From: Succinatimonas sp. UBA7265
GTDB lineage: Bacteria; Pseudomonadota; Gammaproteobacteria; Enterobacterales; Succinivibrionaceae
Direction: 5' to 3'
Length of the DNA stretch: 24,456 nucleotides
NCBI GenBank assembly: GCA_002473165.1
Contig: DKSD01000081.1
Location: forward strand, 1-24,456
Shown: positions 1-7,401 of the stretch, piece after piece
Layout: every line of letters starts with the position of its first letter
Numbering within the stretch: the first letter of the stretch is position 1
Translations under genes and position numbers: made by a program
Notes under the pieces: model-generated
The model's input: only the letters and a program-made list of their open reading frames with translations
Told to the model about the DNA's origin: nothing
Database searches by the model: none

Positions 1-90
1 TACCTACAATGCAATGTTTGGGGCACGAAAGGCAAACAAGTGCGCGCCGCAAAAATCACGGCAGCATCTGACTAATCAAAATAAAGGATT

Positions 91-166
91 TGGTGGAGGA
101 AACCGGGGTCGAACCGGCCACCTTATGCATGCGAAGCATACGCTCTACCAGCTGAGCTATTCCCCC
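91..166 (-). tRNA. tRNA-Ala (anticodon CGC)
   Basis: A complete cloverleaf can be folded on the minus strand. The 7-bp acceptor stem contains a G3:U70 wobble pair, the main alanine identity element. The D stem is GCTC/GAGC, the anticodon stem is TATGC/GCATA around loop TTCGCAT, and the T arm GCCGG/CCGGT carries TTCGACC. CCA is encoded at 91-93. The anticodon lies at 131-133 and reads codon GCG. It follows tRNA-Gly by 29 nt and probably shares its promoter. E. coli lacks this Ala isoacceptor; a dedicated GCG reader suits a GC-rich genome. Confidence 0.95.
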
Positions 167-195
167 ACATCAAGCGATGCCAGTGCCTTGGAGAG

Positions 196-269
196 TGGAG
201 CGAGCGACGGGAATCGAACCCGCGTCAGTAGCTTGGGAAGCTGCAGTTCTACCATTGAACTACGCTCGC
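196..269 (-). tRNA. tRNA-Gly (anticodon CCC)
   Basis: A full cloverleaf on the minus strand with acceptor GCGAGCG/CGCTCGC, D arm GTTC/GAAC, anticodon loop TTCCCAA, T arm GCGGG/CCCGT and encoded CCA at 196-198. The anticodon at 235-237 reads GGG. The anticodon stem GCAGC/GCTAC has one C-A mismatch at the second pair; the rest is like the E. coli glyU product. It is the first gene of the two-tRNA operon. Confidence 0.95.
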
Positions 270-293
270 CTGCCTTGGCGCTGAACGGAACGG

Positions 294-322
294 ATTATAC
301 ATGAGTTCAATAAGGCGCACAA
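294..322 (-). promoter_or_regulatory. Sigma-70 promoter of the tRNA-Gly/tRNA-Ala operon
   Basis: On the minus strand a perfect -10 hexamer TATAAT (294-299) lies 17 bp after a weak -35 TTGTGC (317-322). The start would fall near 287, about 18 nt before tRNA-Gly. No terminator hairpin is visible between the stop of the upstream gene (337) and this promoter, so read-through into the tRNAs is possible. Confidence 0.55.
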
Positions 323-336
323 GCGAATGTTTTTGA

Positions 337-1653
337 TCAGGTCTCGAGCTTGCGCTTTAGGTACTGCACGCTGTCGACGATGGTCGAGGCGTCCGTGGCC
401 GAGGTCGCCGAGGTCACGACTTTCAGGCTCCCGCGCACGCCGTCGAGCATCTCGCCGTAGGCCGTAAGCGGCAGCACCTGCCCTAAGATCTTAAGCCCCT
501 CGGATTTGAGCTCGCGGCACAGCGCCACCGTAAACTCTGCGCCGGCGGTGTACACGGCGCCGATCTCCGGGCGGCGCTCCAGAATTTTAGCGGCGATCTG
601 CCCGTAGGCCCCCGAGATCAGCTCGAGCACCTCGGCCTCGGTGCGCGGCGCGGAGCCCGGATCCTCAAAGCTGTCGCCGCTTTGGGCTGAGAGCGAGGAA
701 CTGTCGGAGACGGCAAAGGCGGTGGAAAAATTTTCAAAGCGGGTGACGATCTCATCGACGACGCGGTTGATCTCCGCGGCGCGGCGCTGTTCTTCTGAGA
801 GGAGTTCCTCGCGCTGCACCGGAACGATGAGCACCTGATCCTCAAGGCGCAGCATCTCGATCTGCGCCGCGGCCAGCGGGCTTGACAGCCCGACGAGCCC
901 CAGGATCTTTGTCTTGCGGCTTACGCGTTCGCGCGAGACCCTGAGCACCTTGCGGGTGAGCGTGGCGGTAAACGGGCCCGGATCGACTGCGAGGAACTTG
1001 ATCCCCGAGGTGATCACGGCGTCGGCGATCATGTTGATCTCCTCCTGCGAAGTGCAGTCCATGACCAAAGCCCGCACGCCGGAGGCGGCAAGCTCACTGA
1101 TGCGCGCGGCCAGGAACGAGGCGCCCTTGATGTATTCCTTTAAGTGGATGGCCTCGGATTTATAGCGGAATTTCTCGATAAAGAGATCGGCCACGCGCCC
1201 GCTGCGCGCCGGCTCGAGATCATCGAGCGAGGCCAGGGATTTTTGCAGCGGCTTGCCGTCGATCATCATGTAGCCGCCGACATTCGTGCGCTTTAAGGCC
1301 GGGAAGGCGGGCACGACGATGGCCACGCGATCGGGATCGCCTAAAGCGTCGAGCAGCGCCTGGGTTTCGGCGCAGGTGTTGCCGCGCATGGCCGGATCGA
1401 TGCGTTTGGCATAGACCTTTATTTCAGGTGCCTTTAAGAGCCTGGCGGCGTAAAACACCATCTGGTAGCTCTGCTCGGGCGTGAGCCGGCGGCTGTTCGT
1501 GGAGTAGACGACGCAGTCGAACTTGCGGCAGCCTTCGTCTTTTAAGGCCTGGGCGCTCATGAGCGAGCACACGCTCAGGCGGTTTTTCTGGAGCATGGCT
1601 CCCACTGAAGATCCGCCGGTGATCTCGTCGGCGATGACGATGCACTGTGACAT
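337..1653 (-). CDS. Four-carbon acid sugar kinase family protein (DUF1537-like), divergent
   Basis: 438 aa, the length of the YgbK/OtnK/DtnK kinases, which phosphorylate four-carbon sugar acids such as 3-oxo-tetronate. The N-terminus IADEITGGSSVGA (residues 7-19) corresponds to the family's IADDLTGAND substrate-domain motif, with the second Asp replaced by Glu. Near the C-terminus VYTAGAEFT followed by GLKILGQVLP corresponds to the family's GG(D/E)T nucleotide loop and G-x-E-x-x-P strand, but the glycine pair is altered. The fold is therefore supported, while kinase activity is uncertain. It starts 22 nt after the enzyme I stop on the same strand, so the two are probably one transcript. The usual PdxA2, aldolase or isomerase partners are absent. 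The substrate cannot be predicted. Confidence 0.75.
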   Translation of the reverse strand: MSQCIVIADEITGGSSVGAMLQKNRLSVCSLMSAQALKDEGCRKFDCVVYSTNSRRLTPEQSYQMVFYAARLLKAPEIKVYAKRIDPAMRGNTCAETQALLDALGDPDRVAIVVPAFPALKRTNVGGYMMIDGKPLQKSLASLDDLEPARSGRVADLFIEKFRYKSEAIHLKEYIKGASFLAARISELAASGVRALVMDCTSQEEINMIADAVITSGIKFLAVDPGPFTATLTRKVLRVSRERVSRKTKILGLVGLSSPLAAAQIEMLRLEDQVLIVPVQREELLSEEQRRAAEINRVVDEIVTRFENFSTAFAVSDSSSLSAQSGDSFEDPGSAPRTEAEVLELISGAYGQIAAKILERRPEIGAVYTAGAEFTVALCRELKSEGLKILGQVLPLTAYGEMLDGVRGSLKVVTSATSATDASTIVDSVQYLKRKLET

Positions 1654-1675
1654 TGGATGCTCCTTGTAAATCTGT

Positions 1676-3406
1676 TCAGCCTATGGTGGAGATGGCTGCG
1701 CGCAGCCTGAGGATGTTTGACGGCACGACTGAGATCTCATCAACGCCCATTTGCACGAGCCGGGCCGTGAAATTGTCATCGGAGGCGGCCTCGCCGCACA
1801 CCCCGACCCAGATTTTGGCGGTGTGGGCGTTGCGCACCGTCATCTCTATAAGCCGCAGCACGGCATGGTGCGAGGCGCTCAGGTAGGGCGCGAGGCCGGC
1901 GTTTTGGCGGTCGGCGGCCAGCGTGAACTGCGTAAGATCATTTGTGCCTATGGAGAAGAAATCCACGAGCGGGGCGAGTTCGTCGGAGATGAGCGCGGCC
2001 GCCGGGGTTTCGACCATGATCCCGAATTCCACCTTGTCAGACCAGGGGATGCCCTGGGCCGTGAGCGTCTGCTGCACCTCTTTGCAGATCTCTTTGACCC
2101 TCTTTACCTCCTCTACAGAGGAGATCATGGGGATCATGATCCCCAGGCGCCCGTAGACGGAGGCGCGGTAGAGGGCGCGCAGCTGCGTCTTAAACAGCGG
2201 CACGTTCTCAAGGCACAGCCTGACGGCGCGCAGCCCCATGGCCGGGTTGCTCTCGGGCTTGAGCATGAAATAGTCGGCGGTCTTGTCCGCGCCGATGTCG
2301 AGCGTGCGGATGATGACCCGGCGGCCTTTCATCTCCCTGAGCACTTTGCGGTAGATGTCAAACTGGTAGTCCTCGGTGGGAAAGTCCGAGCTGGAGAGGT
2401 AGATGTACTCCGAGCGGAACAGCCCGATGCCTTCGGCGTCCGAAGCTTTGATGAGATCGAGATCGGCAAGCGATCCGGCGTTGGCGTAAAGGAGGATGCG
2501 CCGCCCAGAGCGCGTGGCGGTCTCACGGCCGCGGAACTGCTCCAAATGGGCGCGCTGCGTGTCGTCAGTGCGCTTGCGCTCGCGGTATTCGGCCGCGGTT
2601 TTCTTATCAGGATCGATGATGACCGTGCCGGTGGCGCCGTCGATGATCGCCTCATGCCCTTCGAGATCCGCGGTGAGGTTCTCATCGCCCAGGCAGATCA
2701 CGGCAGGCAGCGCCATGGTGCGCGCGAAGATCACGGTGTGCGAGCGCGTTGAGCCGGCGGATGTCAGGATGCCGGTGACGTGCACCGGGTCAAGTTGCAC
2801 GGTCTCCGAGGGCGCGAGATCGTCCGTGGCGAGGATCACCGGCTCGCCTGAGCTCTCGTAGCGGACGCTCTTGGACTTGATGGCGCCCGAGTGCATCATC
2901 AGGATCTCGTTGACGCGGCGGGAGATGTCGACGACGTCGGAGGCGCGGCCCTGCATGTAGTCGTTGTCCATGGAGCGGAAATTGCGCTCAAAGCGCCTGG
3001 CCACCTGATCGACGGCGTATTCGGCGTTGACCTTTTCCTTGGCGATGAGATCGTGGATGGAGTTTACGTAGTCCGGATCCTCGAGCATCATCTGGTGGAT
3101 CTGGAACACGACGGCGTTCTGCTCGCCGATCTTCTCAAGCGAGGCCTCATAGAGGGCCGCCAGCTGCGAGATGGCGTGGACGCGGGCTTTCTCAAAGCGG
3201 TCGATTTCCGCCGCCGGATCGCGGATGCTGCTGCGATCGGGGGAGCTGGAGATGCGCTTTAAGAACCTGATGCGCCCGAAAGCGATGCCGCGGCTGGCGG
3301 GCGTGCCGCGCAGTTTTCTCTCAGAGGCGGCCGCTTTGGCCGCGCTTTTGGAAGTTTTGCGCCCCGCGCTTTGGCCTGAGGCTTTTTTTGACTGCTGCGC
3401 GCTCAC
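1676..3406 (-). CDS. ptsI: Phosphoenolpyruvate-protein phosphotransferase (PTS enzyme I)
   Basis: 576 aa. Enzyme I takes phosphate from PEP onto a histidine and passes it to HPr in the cytoplasm. The active-site His is His223 in GSTRSHTVIFAR; the family usually has GGRTSHT, so the residues before Ser-His-Thr are altered. The C-terminal PEP domain has GIGLFRSEYIYL, RTLDIGADK, GIMVETPAAA, SIGTNDLTQ and the catalytic Cys537 in CGEAASD. The His-to-Cys distance (314) is close to the 313 of E. coli EI. About 30 extra N-terminal residues are rich in Lys, Ser and Ala. Start GTG at 3406 is supported by AAGGAG 7 nt upstream. No HPr or EIIA gene is adjacent; the next gene is the DUF1537-like protein. 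It could be a specialised paralogue rather than the housekeeping EI. Confidence 0.92.
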   Translation of the reverse strand: MSAQQSKKASGQSAGRKTSKSAAKAAASERKLRGTPASRGIAFGRIRFLKRISSSPDRSSIRDPAAEIDRFEKARVHAISQLAALYEASLEKIGEQNAVVFQIHQMMLEDPDYVNSIHDLIAKEKVNAEYAVDQVARRFERNFRSMDNDYMQGRASDVVDISRRVNEILMMHSGAIKSKSVRYESSGEPVILATDDLAPSETVQLDPVHVTGILTSAGSTRSHTVIFARTMALPAVICLGDENLTADLEGHEAIIDGATGTVIIDPDKKTAAEYRERKRTDDTQRAHLEQFRGRETATRSGRRILLYANAGSLADLDLIKASDAEGIGLFRSEYIYLSSSDFPTEDYQFDIYRKVLREMKGRRVIIRTLDIGADKTADYFMLKPESNPAMGLRAVRLCLENVPLFKTQLRALYRASVYGRLGIMIPMISSVEEVKRVKEICKEVQQTLTAQGIPWSDKVEFGIMVETPAAALISDELAPLVDFFSIGTNDLTQFTLAADRQNAGLAPYLSASHHAVLRLIEMTVRNAHTAKIWVGVCGEAASDDNFTARLVQMGVDEISVVPSNILRLRAAISTIG

Positions 3407-3440
3407 TGTGCCTCTCCTTAAAAATCCCCGGTTTTAGGCT

Positions 3441-3449
3441 ATCGTAACA
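3441..3449 (-). promoter_or_regulatory. Possible extended -10 for ptsI
   Basis: On the minus strand TGTTACGAT matches an extended -10 element (TGn plus TACGAT), 35 bp before the GTG start. No good -35 is seen. The divergent gltX promoter candidate lies about 50 bp away in the same 157-bp intergenic region. Confidence 0.3.
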
Positions 3450-3493
3450 CGCCGCGGCGGGCGCGGCGCCCTGCCTGAGGGACGGGGTATAAG

Positions 3494-3502
3494 TGCTAAA
3501 AT
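3494..3502 (+). promoter_or_regulatory. Possible extended -10 for gltX and downstream genes
   Basis: TGCTAAAAT is an extended -10 (TG, one base, then 5 of 6 matches to TATAAT), 61 bp before the gltX ATG. The -35 region is GC-rich and unconvincing. Confidence 0.4.
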
Positions 3503-3563
3503 GTCCGCAGTTTGAATTCCGCTCAGGCGGCGGCGCCTTGAGCCAAAGATACCGGGACCATTC

Positions 3564-4973
3564 ATGGAAATTAAGACGAGATTCGCCCCTTCGCCCACGG
3601 GCTATCTGCATGTGGGCGGGGCCAGGACCGCTCTGTTTTCCTGGCTGTACGCCAGGCACTGCGGCGGCAAGTTTGTGCTGCGCATCGAGGACACCGATCG
3701 CGAGCGTTCGACCCAGCCTGCCATAGACGCCATCATCGAGTCGATGAAGTGGCTGAATTTAAGCTGGGATGAGGGCCCTTACTACCAGACAAAGCGCTTT
3801 GACCGCTACCGCGAGGTGATCGCGCAGCTGTTAAAAGAGGGCAAGGCTTACAAATGCTACTGCTCAAAAGAGCGCCTGGAGCAGGTGCGCGCCGATCAGA
3901 TGAAGCAGGGGCTCAAGCCCCGCTATGACGGGCACTGCCGCGATGATCACTCAGAGCACTCGCCTGACGAGCCTTATGTGATCCGCTTTAAAAACCCGCA
4001 AACGGGCACGGTCGCTTTTGACGACATGGTCAAAGGGCATATAGAGTTTCAAAACAGCGAACTTGACGATTTCATCATCCAGCGCACGGACGGCACGCCG
4101 ACGTACAACTTCTGCGTCGTCGTCGACGACTGGGACATGGGGATCACCCATGTGATCCGCGGCGATGATCACGTCAACAACACACCGCGCCAGATCAATC
4201 TCTACAAGGCTTTGGGCGCCCCGGTGCCTGTGTTCTGCCATCTTGCCATGATCTTAGGCGATGACGGGGCCAAGCTCTCCAAGCGTCACGGCGCCGTGAG
4301 CGTCATGCAGTACCGCGAGGACGGCTACCTGCCCGAGGCTCTCGTCAACTACCTCGTGCGCCTGGGCTGGTCCCACGGCGATCAGGAGATCTTCTCGCGC
4401 GAGGAGATGATCCGCGATTTCACTTTGGACGCCATCACTAAAAGCGCCTCGGGCTTTAACACCAAAAAGCTCGATTGGCTCAACGCCCATTACATGAAGA
4501 CGCTGCCCCCTGAGGAAGTAGGCGCCGAGCTCTTATGGCATTTAAAGCGCCAGGGGCTCTCTGAGGAGGCCGTCAAGGCAGGCCCTGCGCCTGAGGCAGT
4601 GGTCAAAGCCTACTGCGAACGCACCCACACCTTAAAGGAGATGGCACAAAAAGCCCGCTGCTATTACGCGGATTTTGACAGCTACGATGAAAAGGCCGTC
4701 AAAAAGTGGATCAAAGAAGGCTCAGTTTCCGTGCTTGAGCAGGCCGGATCCGTGCTCAAGGCGCTGCCTGAGTGGAACGCCCAGGCTATAGACAAAGCGC
4801 TTGAAGATCTTGCCGCAAAGCTTGAAATCGGCATGGGCAAAGTCGGCCAGCCTTTGCGCGTGGCCGTGACCGGCGCCGCCGTCTCTCCGGGCATAGGCGA
4901 CACCATGGTGCTGTGCGGCCGCGAGCGCACGCTGGCGCGCATCGCCAGGGCCTGCGAGGCTTTCTCCAAATAA
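3564..4973 (+). CDS. gltX: Glutamate-tRNA ligase
   Basis: 469 aa, the usual bacterial GluRS length. It charges tRNA-Glu with glutamate using ATP. The class I signatures are the HIGH-type PSPTGYLHVGG (residues 9-19) and the KMSKS-type KLSKR (237-241). The gammaproteobacterial zinc site is partly visible as C98, C100 and C125; the His expected two residues after C125 is instead four after (H129). The C-terminal half is the helical anticodon-binding domain. The Shine-Dalgarno sequence before the ATG is weak. It heads a plus-strand series in which rcsF follows after 37 nt. Confidence 0.97.
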   Translation: MEIKTRFAPSPTGYLHVGGARTALFSWLYARHCGGKFVLRIEDTDRERSTQPAIDAIIESMKWLNLSWDEGPYYQTKRFDRYREVIAQLLKEGKAYKCYCSKERLEQVRADQMKQGLKPRYDGHCRDDHSEHSPDEPYVIRFKNPQTGTVAFDDMVKGHIEFQNSELDDFIIQRTDGTPTYNFCVVVDDWDMGITHVIRGDDHVNNTPRQINLYKALGAPVPVFCHLAMILGDDGAKLSKRHGAVSVMQYREDGYLPEALVNYLVRLGWSHGDQEIFSREEMIRDFTLDAITKSASGFNTKKLDWLNAHYMKTLPPEEVGAELLWHLKRQGLSEEAVKAGPAPEAVVKAYCERTHTLKEMAQKARCYYADFDSYDEKAVKKWIKEGSVSVLEQAGSVLKALPEWNAQAIDKALEDLAAKLEIGMGKVGQPLRVAVTGAAVSPGIGDTMVLCGRERTLARIARACEAFSK

Positions 4974-4980
4974 ACTCTCT

Positions 4981-5010
4981 GAGGGCGGGGGCCTTAGCCC
5001 CCGCACGCGC
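4981..5010 (+). promoter_or_regulatory. Hairpin between gltX and rcsF, possibly bridging a distant Shine-Dalgarno
   Basis: GCGGGGGC (4985-4992), loop CTTA, and GCCCCCGC (4997-5004) form a perfect 8-bp stem. There is no T-run after it, so it is a poor terminator on the plus strand. The only Shine-Dalgarno-like bases, GAGG at 4981-4984, lie directly before the stem, and the rcsF ATG follows 6 nt after it. Folding would place GAGG at about normal spacing from the ATG. The structure is seen; the function is inferred. Confidence 0.5.
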
Positions 5011-5379
5011 ATGAAAAAAATCGCTCTGGTGTTTGCCGCGTTCGCCCTTGCAGGCTGCAGCGGCTACAGCGTGCACACGAACCTGGATCCGGACAATTTC
5101 CGCGAGTATTTCAAGCCCTCGGGGGCGCAGAGCGTCACTGACGAGGATCTTCAAGGGCGTGCCTATAAGGTCATCGGCCAGGTCACCGGGCTCTCGTGCA
5201 AGGCCGGGGAGTACGATCCGGCCCCGACCGAGGCCGATGCCCGCACCAAGGCCCGGCTTAAGGCCGTGGACTTAGGCGCCAACGCCGTGAAATTCGGCCG
5301 CTGCGTGCGCCTTGAGAACACGCCTGCCTGCCTGGTGTCCGTCACCTGCTACGGCGACGCGCTGGTGGTGCAGGAATAG
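5011..5379 (+). CDS. rcsF: RcsF-type outer-membrane stress-sensor lipoprotein
   Basis: 122 aa (E. coli RcsF is 134). RcsF senses envelope damage and activates the Rcs phosphorelay through IgaA. A short hydrophobic signal ends in the lipobox LAGC with Cys16 as the lipidation site. Four further cysteines at 63, 98, 107 and 113 have spacings 35, 9 and 6, identical to the E. coli disulfide cysteines 74, 109, 118 and 124. The proline-rich linker of the E. coli protein is shortened. The next gene is trmO, as in E. coli, which strengthens the call. No rcsB, rcsC, rcsD or igaA is in the window. The ATG has no ordinary ribosome-binding site (see the hairpin upstream). Confidence 0.88.
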   Translation: MKKIALVFAAFALAGCSGYSVHTNLDPDNFREYFKPSGAQSVTDEDLQGRAYKVIGQVTGLSCKAGEYDPAPTEADARTKARLKAVDLGANAVKFGRCVRLENTPACLVSVTCYGDALVVQE

Positions 5380-5381
5380 CG

Positions 5382-6083
5382 GTGGCATCCTTTCAGGTCC
5401 CGGCCATAGGCTATGTGCAAAGCCCGTACGGCGAGAAGTTCGCCGTGCCGCGGCAGAGCGGGCTGGCGCCGCACGCCAAAAGCCGCATCTTCTTTTATCC
5501 GCCTTACGGCGATCCCGAAGCCTTTCGCGGGCTTGAGGGCTTCAGCCACCTCTTTGTGATCTTTGTGTTCGATCGCGCCCGCCCGGGGCCGTTTCACGCC
5601 ACGGTGCGCCCGCCGCGCCTGGGAGGCAATGAACGCGCCGGCGTTTTTGCCACGCGCTCGCCCTACCGTCCCTCGCGCCTGGGGCTCTCGGCCGTAAAGC
5701 TTGAGCGCATCCTGAACACGGAAGGGCAGGTGAGCCTTGAGATCTCCGGAGCCGATCTCACCGACGGCACCCCGGTGGTCGACATCAAGCCTTACATCCC
5801 CTTTTGCGACAGCATTCCTGATGCCAAAGGCGGTTTTGCCGCCGCGCGCCCGCCGCAGCTTGAGACGGTGCTTGCTGAGCGGGCGCGCGCCGATCTCGCG
5901 TCGCTGCCAGAGGACGCGCGGCAGGCCGTGCTCGAGGCGCTCTCCCAGGATCCGCGCCCTGCCTACCAGCAGGAGTGCGGCGGGCGCATTTACGGGGCGC
6001 TGCTTTACGGGCGCAACGTGCGCTTTAAAATTTCAGGATCAAAGGTGCTGGTGCTTGACGCCGCGCCTGCGGAGGCTGTTTAG
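5382..6083 (+). CDS. trmO: tRNA (N6-threonylcarbamoyladenosine(37)-N6)-methyltransferase TrmO
   Basis: 233 aa (E. coli TrmO, formerly YaeB/TsaA, is 235). It uses S-adenosylmethionine to methylate t6A37 of threonine tRNA. Typical family segments are IGYVQSPYGEKFAVPRQ at the N-terminus, GLEGFSHLFVIFVFD, and FATRSPYRPSRLGLSAVKL, followed by DGTPVVDIKPYIPFCDS. The GTG start at 5382 lies 2 nt after the rcsF stop, with AGGA inside the end of rcsF, so translation is probably coupled. The rcsF-trmO order matches Enterobacteria. Confidence 0.94.
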   Translation: MASFQVPAIGYVQSPYGEKFAVPRQSGLAPHAKSRIFFYPPYGDPEAFRGLEGFSHLFVIFVFDRARPGPFHATVRPPRLGGNERAGVFATRSPYRPSRLGLSAVKLERILNTEGQVSLEISGADLTDGTPVVDIKPYIPFCDSIPDAKGGFAAARPPQLETVLAERARADLASLPEDARQAVLEALSQDPRPAYQQECGGRIYGALLYGRNVRFKISGSKVLVLDAAPAEAV

Positions 6084-6100
6084 AATTTTCAGGAGGCTGC

Positions 6101-7387
6101 ATGCTGCGCTACACCCACGTGCTCTTTGATTTGGACGGCACCATTTACGACTCGACGCCCGCCAACATCCGCGGGCTGCTGGACATGCTCAAAAAGCACC
6201 GCCCTGACACTGAGGAGACCTATGAGTCGCTGCTGCGCTATGCCGGCACGCCGGCTGCCTGGACCGTGGAACAGCTGGGCTTTCCCCGCGACCGGACGGA
6301 TGCTTTCGTCTCCGAGTGGTACCGCGGCGTCGGCGACTATGCCAAAGACGTCCGCGCCTTCCCCGGGCTTTTGGCGGCGGCCAAATACTTAAAAAGCCTC
6401 GGCGCGCACCTGGGGATCGTCACCTCGCGCGATCGCTGCGGCGAGGAAGTCCTGGGGGCGTTCGCGGCCGTGTTCCCGCTGGAGCTGCAGCCGATCTTTG
6501 ACATGGCGATCGGCGCCGATGACACCGAGCGCGGCAAGCCCGCGCCCGATCCGCTTTTAAAGTACCTCGAGCGCTCAGGCGCCAAGGCCTCGGAGACGCT
6601 CTATATCGGGGATACCGCAACCGATCTCATGGCCGCGCAGGCCGCGGGCATGGATTTTGGCCTGGCGCTGTGGGGCTATGAGGGCCGGCGCACGCTGCCA
6701 GGCTGCACCTGGCAGCTTTCGACGCCCTGGGACGCGGTCACAGCCGTGACAACGCGCCCTGACAGCACCTCGCAGCGCTTTAAGTGGGCGCGCGAACTGG
6801 CCGGCATCAGCCAGGTGGGGCTGCATTACTGCAAGGACGAATTTGACCGCGAGCGCTTTGAGCGCGTCCGCGAGATCGCCTGCGAGATGCTCGCCTCAGG
6901 CGGCGGGATCACTTTTGATGAGGCCAAAGAGAATTATGCGTGCGAGCGCGGCTACGCCTGCCCCAAGTCCGACACCCGCGCCGCGGTCTTTGATGATCAG
7001 GACCGCATCCTGCTCGTGCAGGAGCGCTCGGGCCTTTGGGATCTGCCAGGCGGCTGGTTTGACGACGGGCAGACCGTGGTCAGCAATGCCTTAAAGGAGC
7101 TGCGCGAGGAGGCGGGCATGGAAGGGCGCTTTGTAAAGCTCGTGGCCGTGCTCGACCGCAACCGCCACAATGTGCCCCGGCGCAACTGGAACGCTGTAAA
7201 GTTCTTTGTCGAGTGCGCCCCGGGGCAGCAGGATTTCCGCCCGAACTCAGAGACGCTCGCGTGCCGCTATTTTGCGCAGAACGAAATCCCCTGGGAGGCG
7301 CTGCGCGAGGATACGACTACGCGCGAGGAGATCGGGCTGTGCTTTGCCGCGCACGCTGATCCTCACTGGGTTACGGTCACAGAGTAA
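6101..7387 (+). CDS. Fusion protein: HAD-family phosphatase plus Nudix hydrolase
   Basis: 428 aa with two enzymes in one chain. Residues 1-215 are a Gph-like HAD phosphatase with FDLDGT (D10 and D12 catalytic), IVTSR (T108), GKPAPDP (K146) and YIGDTATD (D171, D175). Residues 225-285 (KWARELAGISQVGL to YDRERFERVREIA-like helices) resemble the helical Nudix_N domain found before some Nudix enzymes, including the Bacillus CDP-choline pyrophosphatase CDP-Chase. Residues 290-420 are a Nudix domain with box GGWFDDGQ...KELREEAGM. In that box the consensus first Glu is Gln324 and the Arg is Lys332, but metal-binding E333, E336 and E337 are present. AGGAGG lies 6 nt before the ATG, so the start is firm. 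The fusion suggests cleavage of a nucleotide conjugate followed by dephosphorylation of the product; the substrate is not known. Confidence 0.88.
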   Translation: MLRYTHVLFDLDGTIYDSTPANIRGLLDMLKKHRPDTEETYESLLRYAGTPAAWTVEQLGFPRDRTDAFVSEWYRGVGDYAKDVRAFPGLLAAAKYLKSLGAHLGIVTSRDRCGEEVLGAFAAVFPLELQPIFDMAIGADDTERGKPAPDPLLKYLERSGAKASETLYIGDTATDLMAAQAAGMDFGLALWGYEGRRTLPGCTWQLSTPWDAVTAVTTRPDSTSQRFKWARELAGISQVGLHYCKDEFDRERFERVREIACEMLASGGGITFDEAKENYACERGYACPKSDTRAAVFDDQDRILLVQERSGLWDLPGGWFDDGQTVVSNALKELREEAGMEGRFVKLVAVLDRNRHNVPRRNWNAVKFFVECAPGQQDFRPNSETLACRYFAQNEIPWEALREDTTTREEIGLCFAAHADPHWVTVTE

Positions 7388-7401
7388 TTTAAGGAGCAAT
7401 C

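Noticed and set aside
1751..2752. A 333-aa open frame on the plus strand, antisense to ptsI
   Set aside because: It mirrors the codons of enzyme I in GC-rich DNA, is rich in Gly/His/Arg/Asp without family motifs, and has no ribosome-binding site.
4985..5004. The gltX-rcsF hairpin as an intrinsic terminator
   Set aside because: It is not followed by a T-run on the plus strand and leads straight into the rcsF start.
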